Below, in pieces: positions 48,828 through 61,009 of a stretch of DNA of 64,000 bases. Made by a program: the position numbers and the translations under genes. The stretch comes from Puffinus mauretanicus. Its lineage: Eukaryota > Chordata > Aves > Procellariiformes > Procellariidae. Each line of letters begins with the position of its first letter. Within the stretch, counting starts at the first letter, position 1. The notes beneath the pieces are model-generated. The model was not told the origin of the DNA, searched no databases, and saw nothing but the letters and a program-made list of their open reading frames with translations. The stretch lies in the NCBI GenBank assembly GCA_023333565.1, contig JAJKFH010001531.1, positions 124,001-188,000 on the forward strand. The letters are read 5' to 3'.

Positions 48828-51800
48828 TCCAAGGGCTCTGGTTCTGACAAGGAGAACGGTTGCTGTGTGAGCATTGCTGTGTGAGCATCGCTGCTCAGCA
48901 CACAGCCATCAGGCATTAGAGACATTCATTCTGTGCTTTTCAAGTTAAGGTCCAACCTTCAGTACAGAAACAATATAACATAAGAGTCATAACATCGTCG
49001 CTTGATACCGTTAAAAGCTTTTCTGTGTCATAAGCTTTGCGAATTTTATGTCATTGTGCATTCACTCTATGGAAGTTACCCTCAGATAATAATAACTGGT
49101 TGATGGCACACTGGTATTTTACAAAACCCATTTAAACAGGTTTTATCTATGCTAGATAATTAAGTCTAGACAATGTTATATGCCATCTTAAAACATAATA
49201 TTTTCTGGAAAGGTGAATGAAAGTATATAAGGTCGCTGGAGCAGTTAATCTTTTGACCTTGTTTGTTCTAAAGCAACCTCAAACTTGCTTCCTTGTTGCA
49301 GATTACAAAGGAGCTGAATAATGTGTTTACGTTTGCGAGTCTGTTTAAATAATCCAGAATTAATTCTGGGGTCTGTATCATTTGTGTCTTCCTGCATGGC
49401 ATTTGTTTCCTCAGGAGAAGGCTTGCAGGTAGGCACGACCTGATGTACAGAGCTATAGACCTTTCAACGACTGTTCTTAATATTATATTGAACTCACATT
49501 AAATATTCACTGCTGAGCTTGAGGTATTATTTCAAACCCACCTTTTTAACATGAAAGATTCTGAGTCTTTGTCTTGAAGTGACACCAAGAGAAAGTAAGC
49601 AAATTTAGAGCCCGGAATGGAAAATGAAAAGAAGCTGTAAGCAACAGAAGGGCTTTTCACATCTGAAACAAACAATAAATAGGTAACTAGTTTACCCTCT
49701 CTTTAAAAAACATTTGTTTTTCTGCTAAAGACTGTCTGCTGTCAGGGGACACTAGCTGGACATCTCTCTTGTGTAACTACTTGAAGGTTCATGGGATACT
49801 TCTGCATAGAGCAGGTGAGCAATAGAGTGAGTCATGAAAATGGAGACTTCCTGCCAGGCAAATTAGAGCTAAAGCGTCAGGCACTGGTAGGTGAGCTTAA
49901 ATCTAGATTTTATAACAGGTATTGCCTATTATTTAAAAACAAAAGCAAAAACCAGAAAACAACCTGTGAGTCTCTTTAGTCAATACATGGAAAAATGTGG
50001 AGTTAAGAGTTGCTGAGCAGTAAATAAAGTCATGGTTATCAAGTCCACTCCATTGTCCTCCCCCTGAAAGGAAGAGGTCTCACGTAATAGGTGTTTCTTA
50101 TTCCAGTTTCAGCTAAAAATTTAGGAACCAACTTTATCATCTGCTGTTTCTCTCCTTTTAGCATTAGGTAAATTTTCTGTATTTCTACTTTGTTTTGAAG
50201 CTAACTTTACAGAAATACTATACAGTTATACAATGAACTCTTTAAAAGCAGGGAGAAAAATAAACCCAAACCAGGGGGAATACTGCTTGGAAGTGCCCCA
50301 GCCGAAGCAGAGCGCAGGAATTGCTCTCAGAGGTGGACAGCACGCTGTGAAGGATCCAGCTCAGCAGCACACAGCTCGCAGAAAATGAAGGACTGTTATT
50401 TTCTGCCAAACTGCCAGCCCTGCATGCAATGCCTCTCCCAACAGCCAGCCTCACCTGCCATGTAGCAGCAGCAGCAGCTCAAGCCTAGACTTCTTTAAAT
50501 CTGCTCCTTTGAGAGCGAAGGGTTGAGGATTTAAACAGCCAGTTCATAATAACAAGTTTCTCTGCCAACTTTGGCTGAGCCTCCGTGAGCTTGTGTCCTG
50601 TGTCCATGGCAAAATTAAAATTCTGTACGGGAGTTAGAGTAGGACTTATGCTTATAATCTTTGCTCTCTAAAAATGATTTAATCTCAATGGCTTTTGCTT
50701 ACTAGTGATTTGTGTAGTAATACACGCAGACTTGCACATAGCTGCATCATGTACCTTAGCAGGCCCAGGGGACATAGTCGTGTAACTGGCTGCTATAGCA
50801 TTTGGGGCCAGGAAAGGAGTAGACAGTCCCTATCATGCAATGATCCTAACAGCAGAGAGCAAATGGCTGCGAAAGGGAAGCAGATTACCAGACAATATTA
50901 GGGCGTTAGTGAGCTCAGCACGTTGGGATCTAGCCATTGCAGGAAAGGATGTGATTTTTGTCACTGCTAAGTGATAATGGGATAGTCAAGTATTCCAGGG
51001 CTCCTGAGCAGTACAACACAAGCTGTATCTCTGCAAACACAAGGAAAAATTCATGTACTTTACAAAGCTACTACTGTAATGTTTGCATAGAGCATAAGGA
51101 CAGACAGAGTTTAGCAGGTGATTGAAGGCATCTAACAGTAAATTTAAACCTGTTGTTAATGGAAAAAGAGAAACTTGCGCAGCATCTCTAGAGGAAGCGA
51201 TCTGAAAGAGCAAGGAGGAAAAAGGCTACAACTACTACAGCAAATGTTTCTCGACATCAGTTATCAATCTCGTTGCACCCTTCTGTGGGAGAGTGTTCAG
51301 GAAATGTTCCTGTTTTACTAAACAGGAGAAAGCAATGAAGACTTTTTAAATGGACACATGAAGCAGTTACCCACATCCTTTCCAAGGCTGAGTATTTCAG
51401 GGTTCAATAGTTCTCTGCTACTTATTAAAATTGTCCAGCTCACCTGCAAACTTTTTTCTATTGCCCTTAGTAAGCATCAAGCCCACTTTAGAAGGGGATA
51501 CCAGTCTCGTACACATGGTCTATTAATAAATTGCATGTCTAAAATTTTTGTCATGCACATCTTTTGCCATCCATCCAATAGTTGTCTAAGAAGCTTAATA
51601 GCATTTTTGTTAGCTAAACAGAACCTCCAAATTTTCTTGGTGGTAGTTTGCATAGTGTAGATTAATTACCTCAATTTATTAGGTATCATTTAACTTTCTA
51701 AACTTCCTATCTGATATTAATCTCTGGAGATTTCCAGAGACTGTGAATGCAAAGCATTAGTTTGTGAAGATGAATGGTCAGTTGTTACCCACAGCAGGTT

Positions 51801-52062
51801 ACGTGAGCATACCCACAGGTATGATTTTTGGTCAGAAAGAATCATTCACTACATACCTCAGCCTCTCAGGGTGCTAGTGAAATCTCATGGGGCTGTCCTA
51901 AAAGTAGACCATAAGAAGACAGTAGCTGTAGTAGGATGTTGTATTTTCTTTTTGCTTACTGAAAGTATTGTCTCCACTGGTGCTGAGTAAGAAACGGTGT
52001 GTTATGCTTCCAATATAATGATTCATTAATCATTATGTGCTATAAAAACCATCATGTTAGTG

Positions 52063-52121
52063 TTTTTGAAGTGGCCTTTTAGCCTAAACCTAAGATATTA
52101 CCAATATGACAAGTAAGTTGA
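52063..52121 (+). repeat. Dispersed repeat, copy 2 (unknown family)
   Basis: This is the partner of 48769-48827 in the same orientation, 3.3 kb downstream. The core ...CTAAGATATTACCAATATGA... is shared. I do not recognise the family, and the boundaries beyond the 59-base core are uncertain. Confidence 0.8.
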
Positions 52122-52313
52122 CGCAATCTAGCAAGGACAATGGTCACTTCGTGAGTATCACAAATAAATAAATAAATATATAAGATAAAATCAAGTGTAG
52201 CTGTTTCAACACTTAAATATTTTTCATTTCCTTCCCAGTCTAGGGCTCAGACTTTTCTGGTGTGTGCAGAATTTTTTAAATATTAAATTCTCCATTCAAA
52301 TGCATCATAATTC

Positions 52314-52729
52314 TTAATAATGTTCTGGATACCTTGAACCATTATTTGCTTTTAAACAAGTTTTCAGCACAGATTGTGCTGCCTGCATTTGGTCCTCCAA
52401 ATCTCCCATCCGACTGTCTAAATTATTTTAACTGACATAGTTTCTAATTTACTCTCTCCAGTTGAGAGGGCTCCCTGTAGCTTGTCTATTTTAGCATTTA
52501 ATTGCTGTATACTCTCACAAATTAAATTCTGTAGTGATCCATTTTGCTCTACCGGTGAAGCAGTGATCTTTTCATCTAAGCAAGATGGCACTTGCAACTC
52601 AGCCTGCAGGGCTGGCATCCAGCGCTGGGAGAGGGGGAACTTTCCGATTTCCTCTCCTGCGGTGTGTGATGGCTGTAGGGGCGGTGGGGTTTGTGCCAGA
52701 GGACAGCTTTCCTTCAAAACGTTCTCCAT
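52314..52729 (-). pseudogene. Coiled-coil-like coding remnant, one frameshift, unidentified
   Basis: On the minus strand an ATG at 52727-52729, directly preceded by an in-frame TAA, opens a 103-codon frame ending at TAG 52418-52420. It has a Pro-rich start (AQTPPPLQPSHTAGEE) and a helical end (NLICESIQQLNAKIDKLQGA, LETMSVKI). Moving to the -1 frame at the stop continues the same character for 35 codons (LDSRMGDLEDQMQAAQSVLK) to a TAA at 52314-52316. Upstream of the ATG the minus strand has TTTCCTTTTGCTTCAG, a good splice-acceptor shape at 52736. The heptad-like coiled coil is reminiscent of retroelement ORF1 or Gag coiled coils, but I cannot name the source. It may be a decayed mobile-element ORF, a retrocopy or chance. 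Confidence 0.3.
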
Positions 52730-54075
52730 TTAATTCTGAAGCAAAAGGAAAGTGAAATCCTCAAAACTTGTTCCTCTCAATGGGTTTTTACAGCTAGAAA
52801 AATTGCTTTGTCTAATTATTTTATGCCCAAGTGTGCAGCAGAATGCTCCTCTTTAAAATCTGCATATCTTTGTGGACTTTTTAGTATTCGCTTTTATAAA
52901 ATGTGAAAAGGCAGCCTCTAAAAATATTACACTGTACATCTTCCTTTTCTGGGAGAAAGATAGTCAAAACTTATTGTTTCTTTTGACAAAATAACAATAC
53001 CCAATTAGGAAACTTGTTGTCTTCCCCAGTTAGATCTTTTTTGGATGATGTTTGTATAGTGCTTACGCATCACTTAATATATTTCTATTGGAGAGGGAGA
53101 GGGACCATTTAGTATTTAAATAATTAAGAAGTACAGTACTTTTTGATCTAGTTTCTGCTGAATGGAAATACTTTACAGTGTTTTTCAATATGTGTGTATC
53201 GAAAGGTGGGCAGTTGAGTCTCGGGGATTAAAGACTGCAGTGCAGCAGGGGTTGAAGGTCTGAAGCTGAGTTCAGGTGTGGAGAGGTAAAATACTGTGCT
53301 GTTTTCTGTGGAGGAACTCTTTCCCCAGCCCAAATAACCCAGAGGAATGTACCCCGTGAACAAAACCTGGCCAATGTTTTGATTCTGTGAAACTCTAGAA
53401 GTGTGAAGCCAGTTTAACAGAAAATAGAAAGCTGATTCTTACTTATTTGCACTTCCTATATTAATCTTGAAGAAGACTTACCAGGCAGTTGGTAATTACA
53501 GGACACAAGGTCATTAAAAATACATTTTTAAGGAAAGAGGCTGCATGAAATTTGCATTATTGCATTATTTGGGTCTTCTTTAAACTAAGAGTCTGAGTTC
53601 AAATCTTTCATATGGAGGTGTTAATCTTTTGACTTGCTTCATTCAGAAGAGAGTTGGGCACTGTTTGATAGTGTGACGTGACTGTCTGTCATCTGTGATC
53701 ATCATCCTCTGAGGAAAAACGGGCTGTTTGTTTTGCATGTGTGGTACAGATTATCTGGTCTTAGTTCCTTTGTCGGAGTATTTTAGTCCTATTTGCTGTG
53801 AAAGGTTTCCTTTAGTTGGGAAAGATGGGAATGATTCCTAGAAAAGGCTAGTGCATCATAGCATTGCTTCACATTGTTCTCCTTGTAGAAAGAGATCAGG
53901 CTATGTGGATCCTTTACATTAGGCAGATCTTTATGTAAGGCACATACTATATTAGTAACTTTTGGGATGTCTGACACCACTCAGAGTCATGAATATTGCA
54001 AAGAGAATGATGCATGGTTGCAGTATTGAAAAGACAGAAATTTGTGTGATAACCAGAAATTTGTCTGGTCCTGTG

Positions 54076-54115
54076 TACAGGACCGGACTCACTAGAAAGT
54101 GAGTCTGGTCCTGTA
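54076..54115. repeat. 18-bp-stem inverted repeat with 4-base loop
   Basis: TACAGGACCGGACTCACT at 54076-54093, a loop AGAA, then AGTGAGTCTGGTCCTGTA at 54098-54115. The arms are reverse complements except for one position, which would be a G-U wobble in one transcript strand. The left arm also overlaps a smaller palindrome, GGTCCTGTGTACAGGACC at 54067-54084. Confidence 0.95.
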
Positions 54116-57100
54116 GCTGTGACAGTAAATCAAGCTTCATTGGTTTCATTTGAACTGACTGCTGTTTGGGCAGTGTTAATTTTCCCTTCTGTCCACCAAA
54201 ATTTGTAATCTGATGGTAGTTTGAGGGCTTGTGGAAGTAACTTAAAATGCTGTAGAGGAATAGTGTTGGGGACTGCTCCTTGAAAACCCATCTATAGCTA
54301 TTTAAATCCCTGTTTGCAATGTACATCCATGTACCTACTGTAGGTCTTCTGGCTTTGACAGAGCTGGATGCAAGGTGCTCCCATGCAGTGAGAGCTCATC
54401 CCAGCCTGACTCTGCCCTACTTTCAGCTATGTGGCTTCTGATTAACTTGAAAAAGAGCAGGGTTTTGTCTCTCTTTGGGGTAGGTTCCAGTTGACTTGCA
54501 TGTTGCATTCACATATCCCCGCTAGCTCCTGAACCATATGTCCTGATGCCACGTTAAAGGCCAGAAGTTGGTTAGAAACAGCCGCAGCAGTGATGGCACC
54601 AGCAAATTGCACCTCTGCTGGTATCTGAGATGACAATGTTTTTAGAGTCTGTACAAACACATACAGTGTGCTTAGAAATTGGGAACTACCTAAATTCATT
54701 ACTACTAATACTCTTCTGTACTAAAAAGGAATGCAGTGTCTATTGATTTACATAGTATTGCTTGCTCTATATATTTCTTTGTTTGAATTTAGAAATCAAA
54801 GTCCTCCAGGTTATTAGGAAGTCTTTTTATTTTCTATATTAATTTCTGTTTTGCTAGCTTTGAGCGCTTTTTTTTTTACTCCAGATTTTTAATATTTTGC
54901 CAGATTTCTTAAAGTACCAGGATACACAAGTATCAACCAGCCAGTCGGCGAAGTGCGGAGCCAGGCACGCACCGCATCCTGCTGCTTCCCCAGCTGTGAA
55001 CAGCTGATACAGCTTGGTGTAGTGCACAGATAGGGTTATTTCACCCAAAATATGGTGTATGCTAGAGGCATCTCAGGGACTAAGGGGAGTAGGAGGGGGA
55101 GTGTGTCAAGAGGGATGGAGCTGCTTGCGAGAGGAAGGCATAAAAGTGTAGAATACAAAAGCAGAAATTCCCCAACATAGGAGAGTATTCTGGAGAAGTA
55201 TTGCTATATGTTTACGTGTGGTTTTTACTCTTCAGTAAATTATAATGATAACTTTGTAAACAATATACTTTGTAAATAATACACAGGTTTCTCAAGAGCC
55301 TTTGGTCGACCCAGCACAGCCATTATTCTGTTATGCAAGACGATAGGCTTCAGTAATTTCTGCTAACATACCAACTAGTTCTTTTTTAATCATGTATTGG
55401 TGATTTCTAAAGAATTCTTTTTTTTACAATATGCTGCTAGAACTATACAGTAGCAAACATGAAACAATAAAAAAAGATTGTTAACCAATATTCCACATAT
55501 TATCTTATGAACCAAGCAGTACCCACTCTCAAACAGGGTAGTATGTTTGAGCTGGAACATAACCTAGAGGTATTTGTATTTTACAAGTATTGTAGGTTAA
55601 CTTCTATCTTTCTGTGGTATTCAAAATATCATAGTTGATTTTATTTGCATAATGCATTGCCTTTCTTAAAAAGTAGAGAGTTTCCAAATTACTGTTCTTT
55701 TTACAGAATGAACTCCATCTTGATAGTTAAGTGTTGTAGAGTATTTTGTCACCTCTCTTTATTATCACATGGATCGTTTCCCTCTTGTGATTTCAAAATT
55801 GACTTTTCCATGCACCCTTTCACAAAACATGATGTGGCAACTCTGGCAGTCACATGTATGTAAAATACCTGGAGGGATAATTGAGCCTTACACGTTTTAA
55901 ACTTTGATTATAGAGTTAAAATCAGAAAAATTGAGCAATTAAAATATTTGCATTGGGATTTCTGCTTTACCTTCCACAAAACTCCATGTGCTCATATGAG
56001 ACACAAGTGACCCCAGATCAGACTTTTACTATTAAATGCATGTTATATATTTAGTATCTTACCGAAGTGTGCTTCTCTTTGAAACAACTCATTCCAGCCT
56101 AATGCTGAAGCTGTTCCTGTATACCCTACTCACAGGTATTTCTCTTGGATTTTTTTGTCTCTGCTGATTAAAAAATTATTTATTCTTCTGCACAAAAACT
56201 TCTCTGTGGTTGTGGGATAGCGCAGGTTGTGTTATACGAAGCATGTAGGGGTTTTTTGAAGAAAATGTTACAACCTTTGTAAGAAGTGGTTATTAGCATG
56301 TTCTGACATTTAAAAACAATTTTTTAAAAGTAGGTTGTATGTCAGAGTAGCAAACATAATCCATTGTGAAATCAGTCATGGACCTAAGCACCTTGAGAAT
56401 ATCCTTTTCAGGGGCAAAAAAGAAGTTTCCCCCCAACTACTTATATAGCTAAAACCATGTAAGGCCAAGCCTATAAAGCTTAAAAGGAGAAAACATTGCA
56501 ACACTTCTAACACACTTAATTTTCTGGGAGAGTAGGAGGATGTACTTAAACTCGCATGTTAAGGAAAAAAAAAACTTGAAAGATCAGAGACTGTCTGTTT
56601 TAGTTTGTTTTTTTCTTTTTTTTCTTCTTTTTTTTTTTTAATACGATAAATTTACAAATTTGGATTGTTACGGGCAACTGGAACCTGAAAAGTCAACTTC
56701 TGTCGTTGGCCCACAAAAAGATTATGAAATGAATTCCTTTCTCAGGAAGACCGAACTTGATTGCCAAGTATGTCTTATTCTTCACAGCACCTCAGGATAT
56801 TTAGTGCTATGAGAATCTTCTTGCACATGGCTGGCTTCTCCCCTTTGTACTGGCACACAGCTGCCTGCACTCTTGTCTCCCCCCTTCTCTACACCAGCTG
56901 ATCCCAGCAGATTTCACAAGGAATGAATAATGATCTTCACTGGGAGAACTTCACCTCTTCCTGATTCAGGTCTCTTATTCACCCTCTGATCCAGATAATC
57001 TGAAGCTGCAAATGGCAAGATGATAATTTATACAATAAATAGCTATTAAGTGAAAATGTAATTCCACATCATTCCAAAATTCTCCTGCCTTGATGTCCAT

Positions 57101-58023
57101 GTCCAGCTTTTGGATGCTTGCAAGTTTAATGCTCTGTCCTTTCTCTTAACTTCAGATTCCCAACCCAACCATTGGGTTGGTTTTGCTTGTTTGCTTTGAC
57201 TTTTTAGTAAAATCATCTTGATTAAAGACAACATGCATCTCAGTTATGTTATCAGATAAGATGGTGTGTTTGTAACAAGAGAAAGTAGCTCTGCCCCCAG
57301 ATAGACCTTCTGTTTTTCGGAGTCACTGAAGCGTATTTGTCCCTATGATACCTCACAGGGACCTCGTGGGAGGTCTGTGTGTTGCTCTCATAGCATAGGG
57401 TGTAACAGGTGAGCCACCCCTGAGAAGGCATTGGTAGCTACACAAGGAAATAATCTAGGTCGTTGTTAAAATGTTTACAGCTGCTGGGAAGTGATTTTCA
57501 TAGTCAAACTGTGAAGAATACATCAGAATACAGGCATGGTATGGCTGATCAGAGGTTCATGCGGAAGGCTGCAAGCAAGTACCCATGTTCGTGATTTGTT
57601 CCCTACACCTGTTACTCACTGGGTGTAGATACACCTGATCCTTTTTTGGGTATTTTCATTGATGAAGGGGAGTGAGGACATGACAACAGACATGCATCTT
57701 TGTTAAAAGGGGGGGGAACCCAAAGTTTTTTTTTTAAAGGAAAACCTAATTGCATAATTTGGGAATAGTGAACAAATGAAGAGTCTTTCCACATATTCGA
57801 GTTACATTGCTAACTACCATTTCAGTAAGAGTAACATTTGATAACATAATACGGGTTTAAAAGCAGCTAAGGTATAATTGGTTTTTGTCTGCAAGCATAA
57901 GCTCATCCCAACCGATTCAAAGGAGAGTCAAGTCCAAAGTGTGATAAATGTTTCCTAGTCATTATGGCCCATGGGTGGAATGTTTTCCTTTGGCCTGGCT
58001 GCAGGTGAGGGCATATTCCCGTT

Positions 58024-58300
58024 AGAATCATAGAACCATCAAACAGCCCAGGCTGGAAGGGACCTGGAAAGATCATCTGGTCCAACCTTTCATGGCAAAG
58101 GGAGCCTAGGTGAGATTATCTAGCACCCTGTCCAGTCGCATCTTGAAAACCTCCTGTGATGGGGACTCTACCACATCCCTGGGTAGAGTTCCGGTGATTG
58201 ATTGTTCTTGCTGTAAAAAATTTCTTTCTTAGATTGACATGAAACCCCTCCCGGTGCAACTTGTACCCGTTGCCCCTTGTCTTCTCCAGGTGGTTCCAAG
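58024..58300 (-). mobile_element. CR1 LINE fragment, 5'-truncated
   Basis: The 3' end shows GAATCATAGAACCATC on the plus strand, then CAGGCTGGAAGGGACCTGG, ATCATCTGGTCCAACC, a GGGACTCTACCACATCCCTG block and TGTACCCGTTGCCCCTTGTC. This block order is CR1. The GGGACC and CCCGTTGCCCCTTGTC variants place it in a different subfamily from the copies at 8584 and 61010. It is antisense to EHBP1. Confidence 0.92.
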
Positions 58301-60073
58301 TTACTTTGTAATTTCTGGTTGCTCCTTTTCTGTTTGGCAGAAAAGTACATGCACCAGAATTGGCAAGTAGTTTTTACCATGCCAGTTGCATAAATATTTG
58401 CATGTCACGTTATATATGCCAGTTTTCTCTAAAGGTAGTTAAAAAAAGTAACTAGAAGAGGTTTAAGCAAACTTCCTTTCTATTCACCTTGACCACCATT
58501 TTCACACCATAATGTGATTGAAAATTTAGCTTTATGAAACAGGTTGCTGTTAAGATGCAAACTGCTTCCCTACATTTACCTGGAGAACATGCGAAAAAGA
58601 AGTGCCATGTCTCTCACGTTGCTTTCTGAACAGGCGCCGCAGTAAATCTTGCATTCGGTATAATGAGTTGTAATGTTTAGTTATTCTAAAGGTACGGTAC
58701 AATAACAGATTATTGTTGTTCATATCTGTGTAATAATTGAAACTCCCTGATCATACTTTCCATTTTACACATTGTCAGAACCTTGGACCTTAATCTTGCT
58801 CTTTGATTGACAGTCGCAGCCAGGGAAAAAGCACTCGTATTGTTTGTGATAGTCGCATCTGTTCAACTTGATTCAGTTGAGAGTATTTGCATATTCTTAA
58901 GTATTTCTTCTGAGAGGGCCTAAATCCTTCTCAAGTGTTTGATGCATTTTTGAAATTCATTCATAAGGTATCTACATGCACTAATAGTTCTGTATAATAT
59001 TGCTGTGCATAATCTGACAGATAAGGCTAGTTTTTTAAACAAGGTATTCTTTGGGGATGACATATTACATTCTGACTTATTTTACTGGGCGGAAATGTCA
59101 AGTACTTTGAAAAAGGATGCTTGAATGTTTTGATTGAATTAGTATTCTTTATTCAACACAAATTGTAAACTGCAGTAAAATGTAGTCTTATTGTGAGAAC
59201 ATTTTTCAAAAGAGTTAACAGCAGGACTTTTCTGTTTTATTTTTGTTACTGAAGCTTTATTACATATAATCGTTCCTTTGCTGCTGATGCTGATATTAGA
59301 TGGAACAAGAGAGTAGATTCTTAGATGCATTTTAGATTAATTTGTCTGAATTGTTAAACTGCGAGCAACACCTTTATCTTGAAATACAACTTAGGCTTTT
59401 ATCTTTTTCTTTTCTTGCTTTTTATTTTTTTTCCCTTGCAGAATTCTTATCAATATTTTTGGAAGCATTGTCGACCTTAATTTCAGAAACCTGTCACTCT
59501 TAATAGTACATGTACAACACTAGTGAGAAGTACCATTGCTTTGAAAAATATTCAGGCGTTGTATTTGAGCATTGAGCACAGATAGCAGTTCAACATATTA
59601 ACTTGATGGCCTCATACCGTTACGTAAAGAAATATATGCATAATTGAAACCCATGTCTTCCATAGGTTGGAATTCCTAGTCCAGGACTATCCAAGTTTGG
59701 ACAAAACTAGTCCAGATTGCTATCAGAAAGGATGGGGATATATTCCTGCTTGCTTAAATGCATGTGCGCCGTGGATGCTACTACAAGCTCAAGCCCTTAA
59801 AGACCTAGGATCTCATATGGAAGACCACTAATCACAACGAATAACCTTTTTTTTTCCATTGCACTAAGCAAGTGTTCAAGAGCCACCATTAGTGGCTGAC
59901 CTAGTTTAAGAAATGGGTTTCTGTCTCTGGAAAGGACTGTAGCCATCCCTGCTGCCTGTCTACTTAAAAAAAGAATGATGCAGATTTAATAAGTGTATTT
60001 TTTGTTTTACGCACACACAGGTTTTAGTGTAACAGCACCTTTTACCTTAGTTTTGTTTGTCCTTTGCTTTCAG

Positions 60074-60255
60074 GAATCTCCTTCTGGACGCAGAAAAGCA
60101 CTTGCCACCAGCAGCATCAACATGAAGCAATATGCAAGCCCCATGCCTACACAGACAGATGTCAAGTTAAAATTCAAGCCTTTGTCTAAGAAAGTGGTAT
60201 CTGCCACACTACAGTTCTCTTTATCTTGTATTTTCCTGAGGGAAGGAAAAGCCAC
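60074..60255 (+). CDS. EHBP1: EHBP1 exon, C-terminal part of NT-C2 domain (about residues 105-165)
   Basis: This 182-bp exon starts in phase 0 with ESPSGRRKALATSSINMKQ and ends in REGKA plus two bases of a Thr codon (AC|G). The acceptor is TTTCAG at 60068-60073 and the donor is GTAAGT at 60256. The peptide includes SSINMKQYASPMPTQ and LKFKPLSKKVVSATLQFSL. These are the last strands of the NT-C2 domain, whose annotated end I recall as about residue 158. The open frame runs on past the donor for a single Lys codon and then stops, so intron retention would truncate the protein. Confidence 0.97.
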
Positions 60256-60261
60256 GTAAGT

Positions 60262-60313
60262 TGTTGTTTTTTTTTTTTTTTAACCATGTTGTTTTTTTTT
60301 TTTTTTTTAACCA
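60262..60313 (+). repeat. Tandem duplicated TGTTG-polyT-AACCA unit beside a splice donor
   Basis: There are two adjacent units, TTGTTG-T15-AACCA ending at 60286 and TGTTG-T17-AACCA ending at 60313, seven bases after the exon. The second unit is followed by G, giving a long polypyrimidine tract plus CAG at 60312-60314 that resembles a 3' splice site. No GT follows it, so it is not a recursive splice site. Confidence 0.9.
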
Positions 60314-61009
60314 GATAGCCTGCTTTGTGTTGCTTTTCAAAGAATTCTTCGGATAAAGAGCTCTTTCTGTATAGAATGGCAGAATTTGAGAGTATCCTTC
60401 AGCATACCTATCATTCCTGCCATACTTAGTTTCTTAGCTGAGTAAAAGTCGTTTCTTGCTCTGATTTTAGTCTTGTGTTCTTCAGAGACAAATGGCTTGT
60501 CCTCCACTGTTACAGGCATTTTAATTAACAGCAGCTTAAAAATATCTCCAGGTTTGAAATCAGCAGGAGTATACGTTTGTGTGCGTTTGTGTGTTCATCC
60601 AACAATACCCTTAGCAGACTGCAAGGGAAATGTGGGAAGGAGAACTTATTTCTATTTCACCTATTTATATTTCACAAAGAATGAAAGAAGGACAACGCCA
60701 GTCATAAGGTGAGAGAGGGTGGAGTCAGAAGTAAGATTTTGGGTTGAACACAAGAACATCCTGTGAAAAGAGTTCAGTTGGGCACTGATTACCACTCCCC
60801 CTACTCACTCACCTGGTTCTGTCCCTCATTTCAACAGCCTTTGGAGGGCAGAGGATACAGATTATTTTTGCAGATCCTATAACCTCTCCTGCAATTTCTG
60901 TCAGATTCAGGATGTCAGATGTTGACAACTTCTTGTGGCTGGAGGATGGATCATTTGTCACCCATCCTGTTTTGCTTTTCCTTTCTGTCTCTAGAATATG
61001 GGAATGTGA

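Larger units (their letters stand above)
26457..60073 (+). other. EHBP1: EHBP1 intron (33.6 kb)
   Basis: The donor is GTAAGC at 26457 and the acceptor is TTTCAG at 60068-60073 after a T-rich tract. Recognisable contents are a 74-bp tandem duplication (26705-26830), a MIR-like remnant (26890-27030), an old CR1 (30995-31290), and long A/T runs at 37800 and 44721. There are also a TG/CG microsatellite (45915), a plus-strand CR1 (48186-48601), a dispersed 59-bp repeat pair (48769 and 52063), a coiled-coil-like minus-strand frame (52314-52729), a foldback (54076-54115) and a CR1 at 58024-58300. The long stretches 27031-30994, 31291-37799, 37821-44720, 44746-48185, 48828-52062 and 54116-58023 are AT-rich with no repeat or gene I can identify. 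Confidence 0.85.

Noticed and set aside
48858..48892. 14-base tandem duplication TTGCTGTGTGAGCA
   Set aside because: A simple slippage product with no further structure.
53789..55048. Cluster of four minus-strand open frames (63-124 codons) that might be a fossil gene
   Set aside because: ORFs of these lengths are expected by chance in 64 kb of this composition. The frames do not join into one consistent protein and I recognise no motif.
59391..59440. Strong polypyrimidine tract plus CAG, possible extra exon
   Set aside because: No matching donor with an open, EHBP1-like frame follows. Probably a decoy site.
59993..60259. Longer plus-strand frame extending upstream of the 60074 exon
   Set aside because: The extra N-terminal residues are translated intron. 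The acceptor at 60073 and the EHBP1 match fix the exon start.
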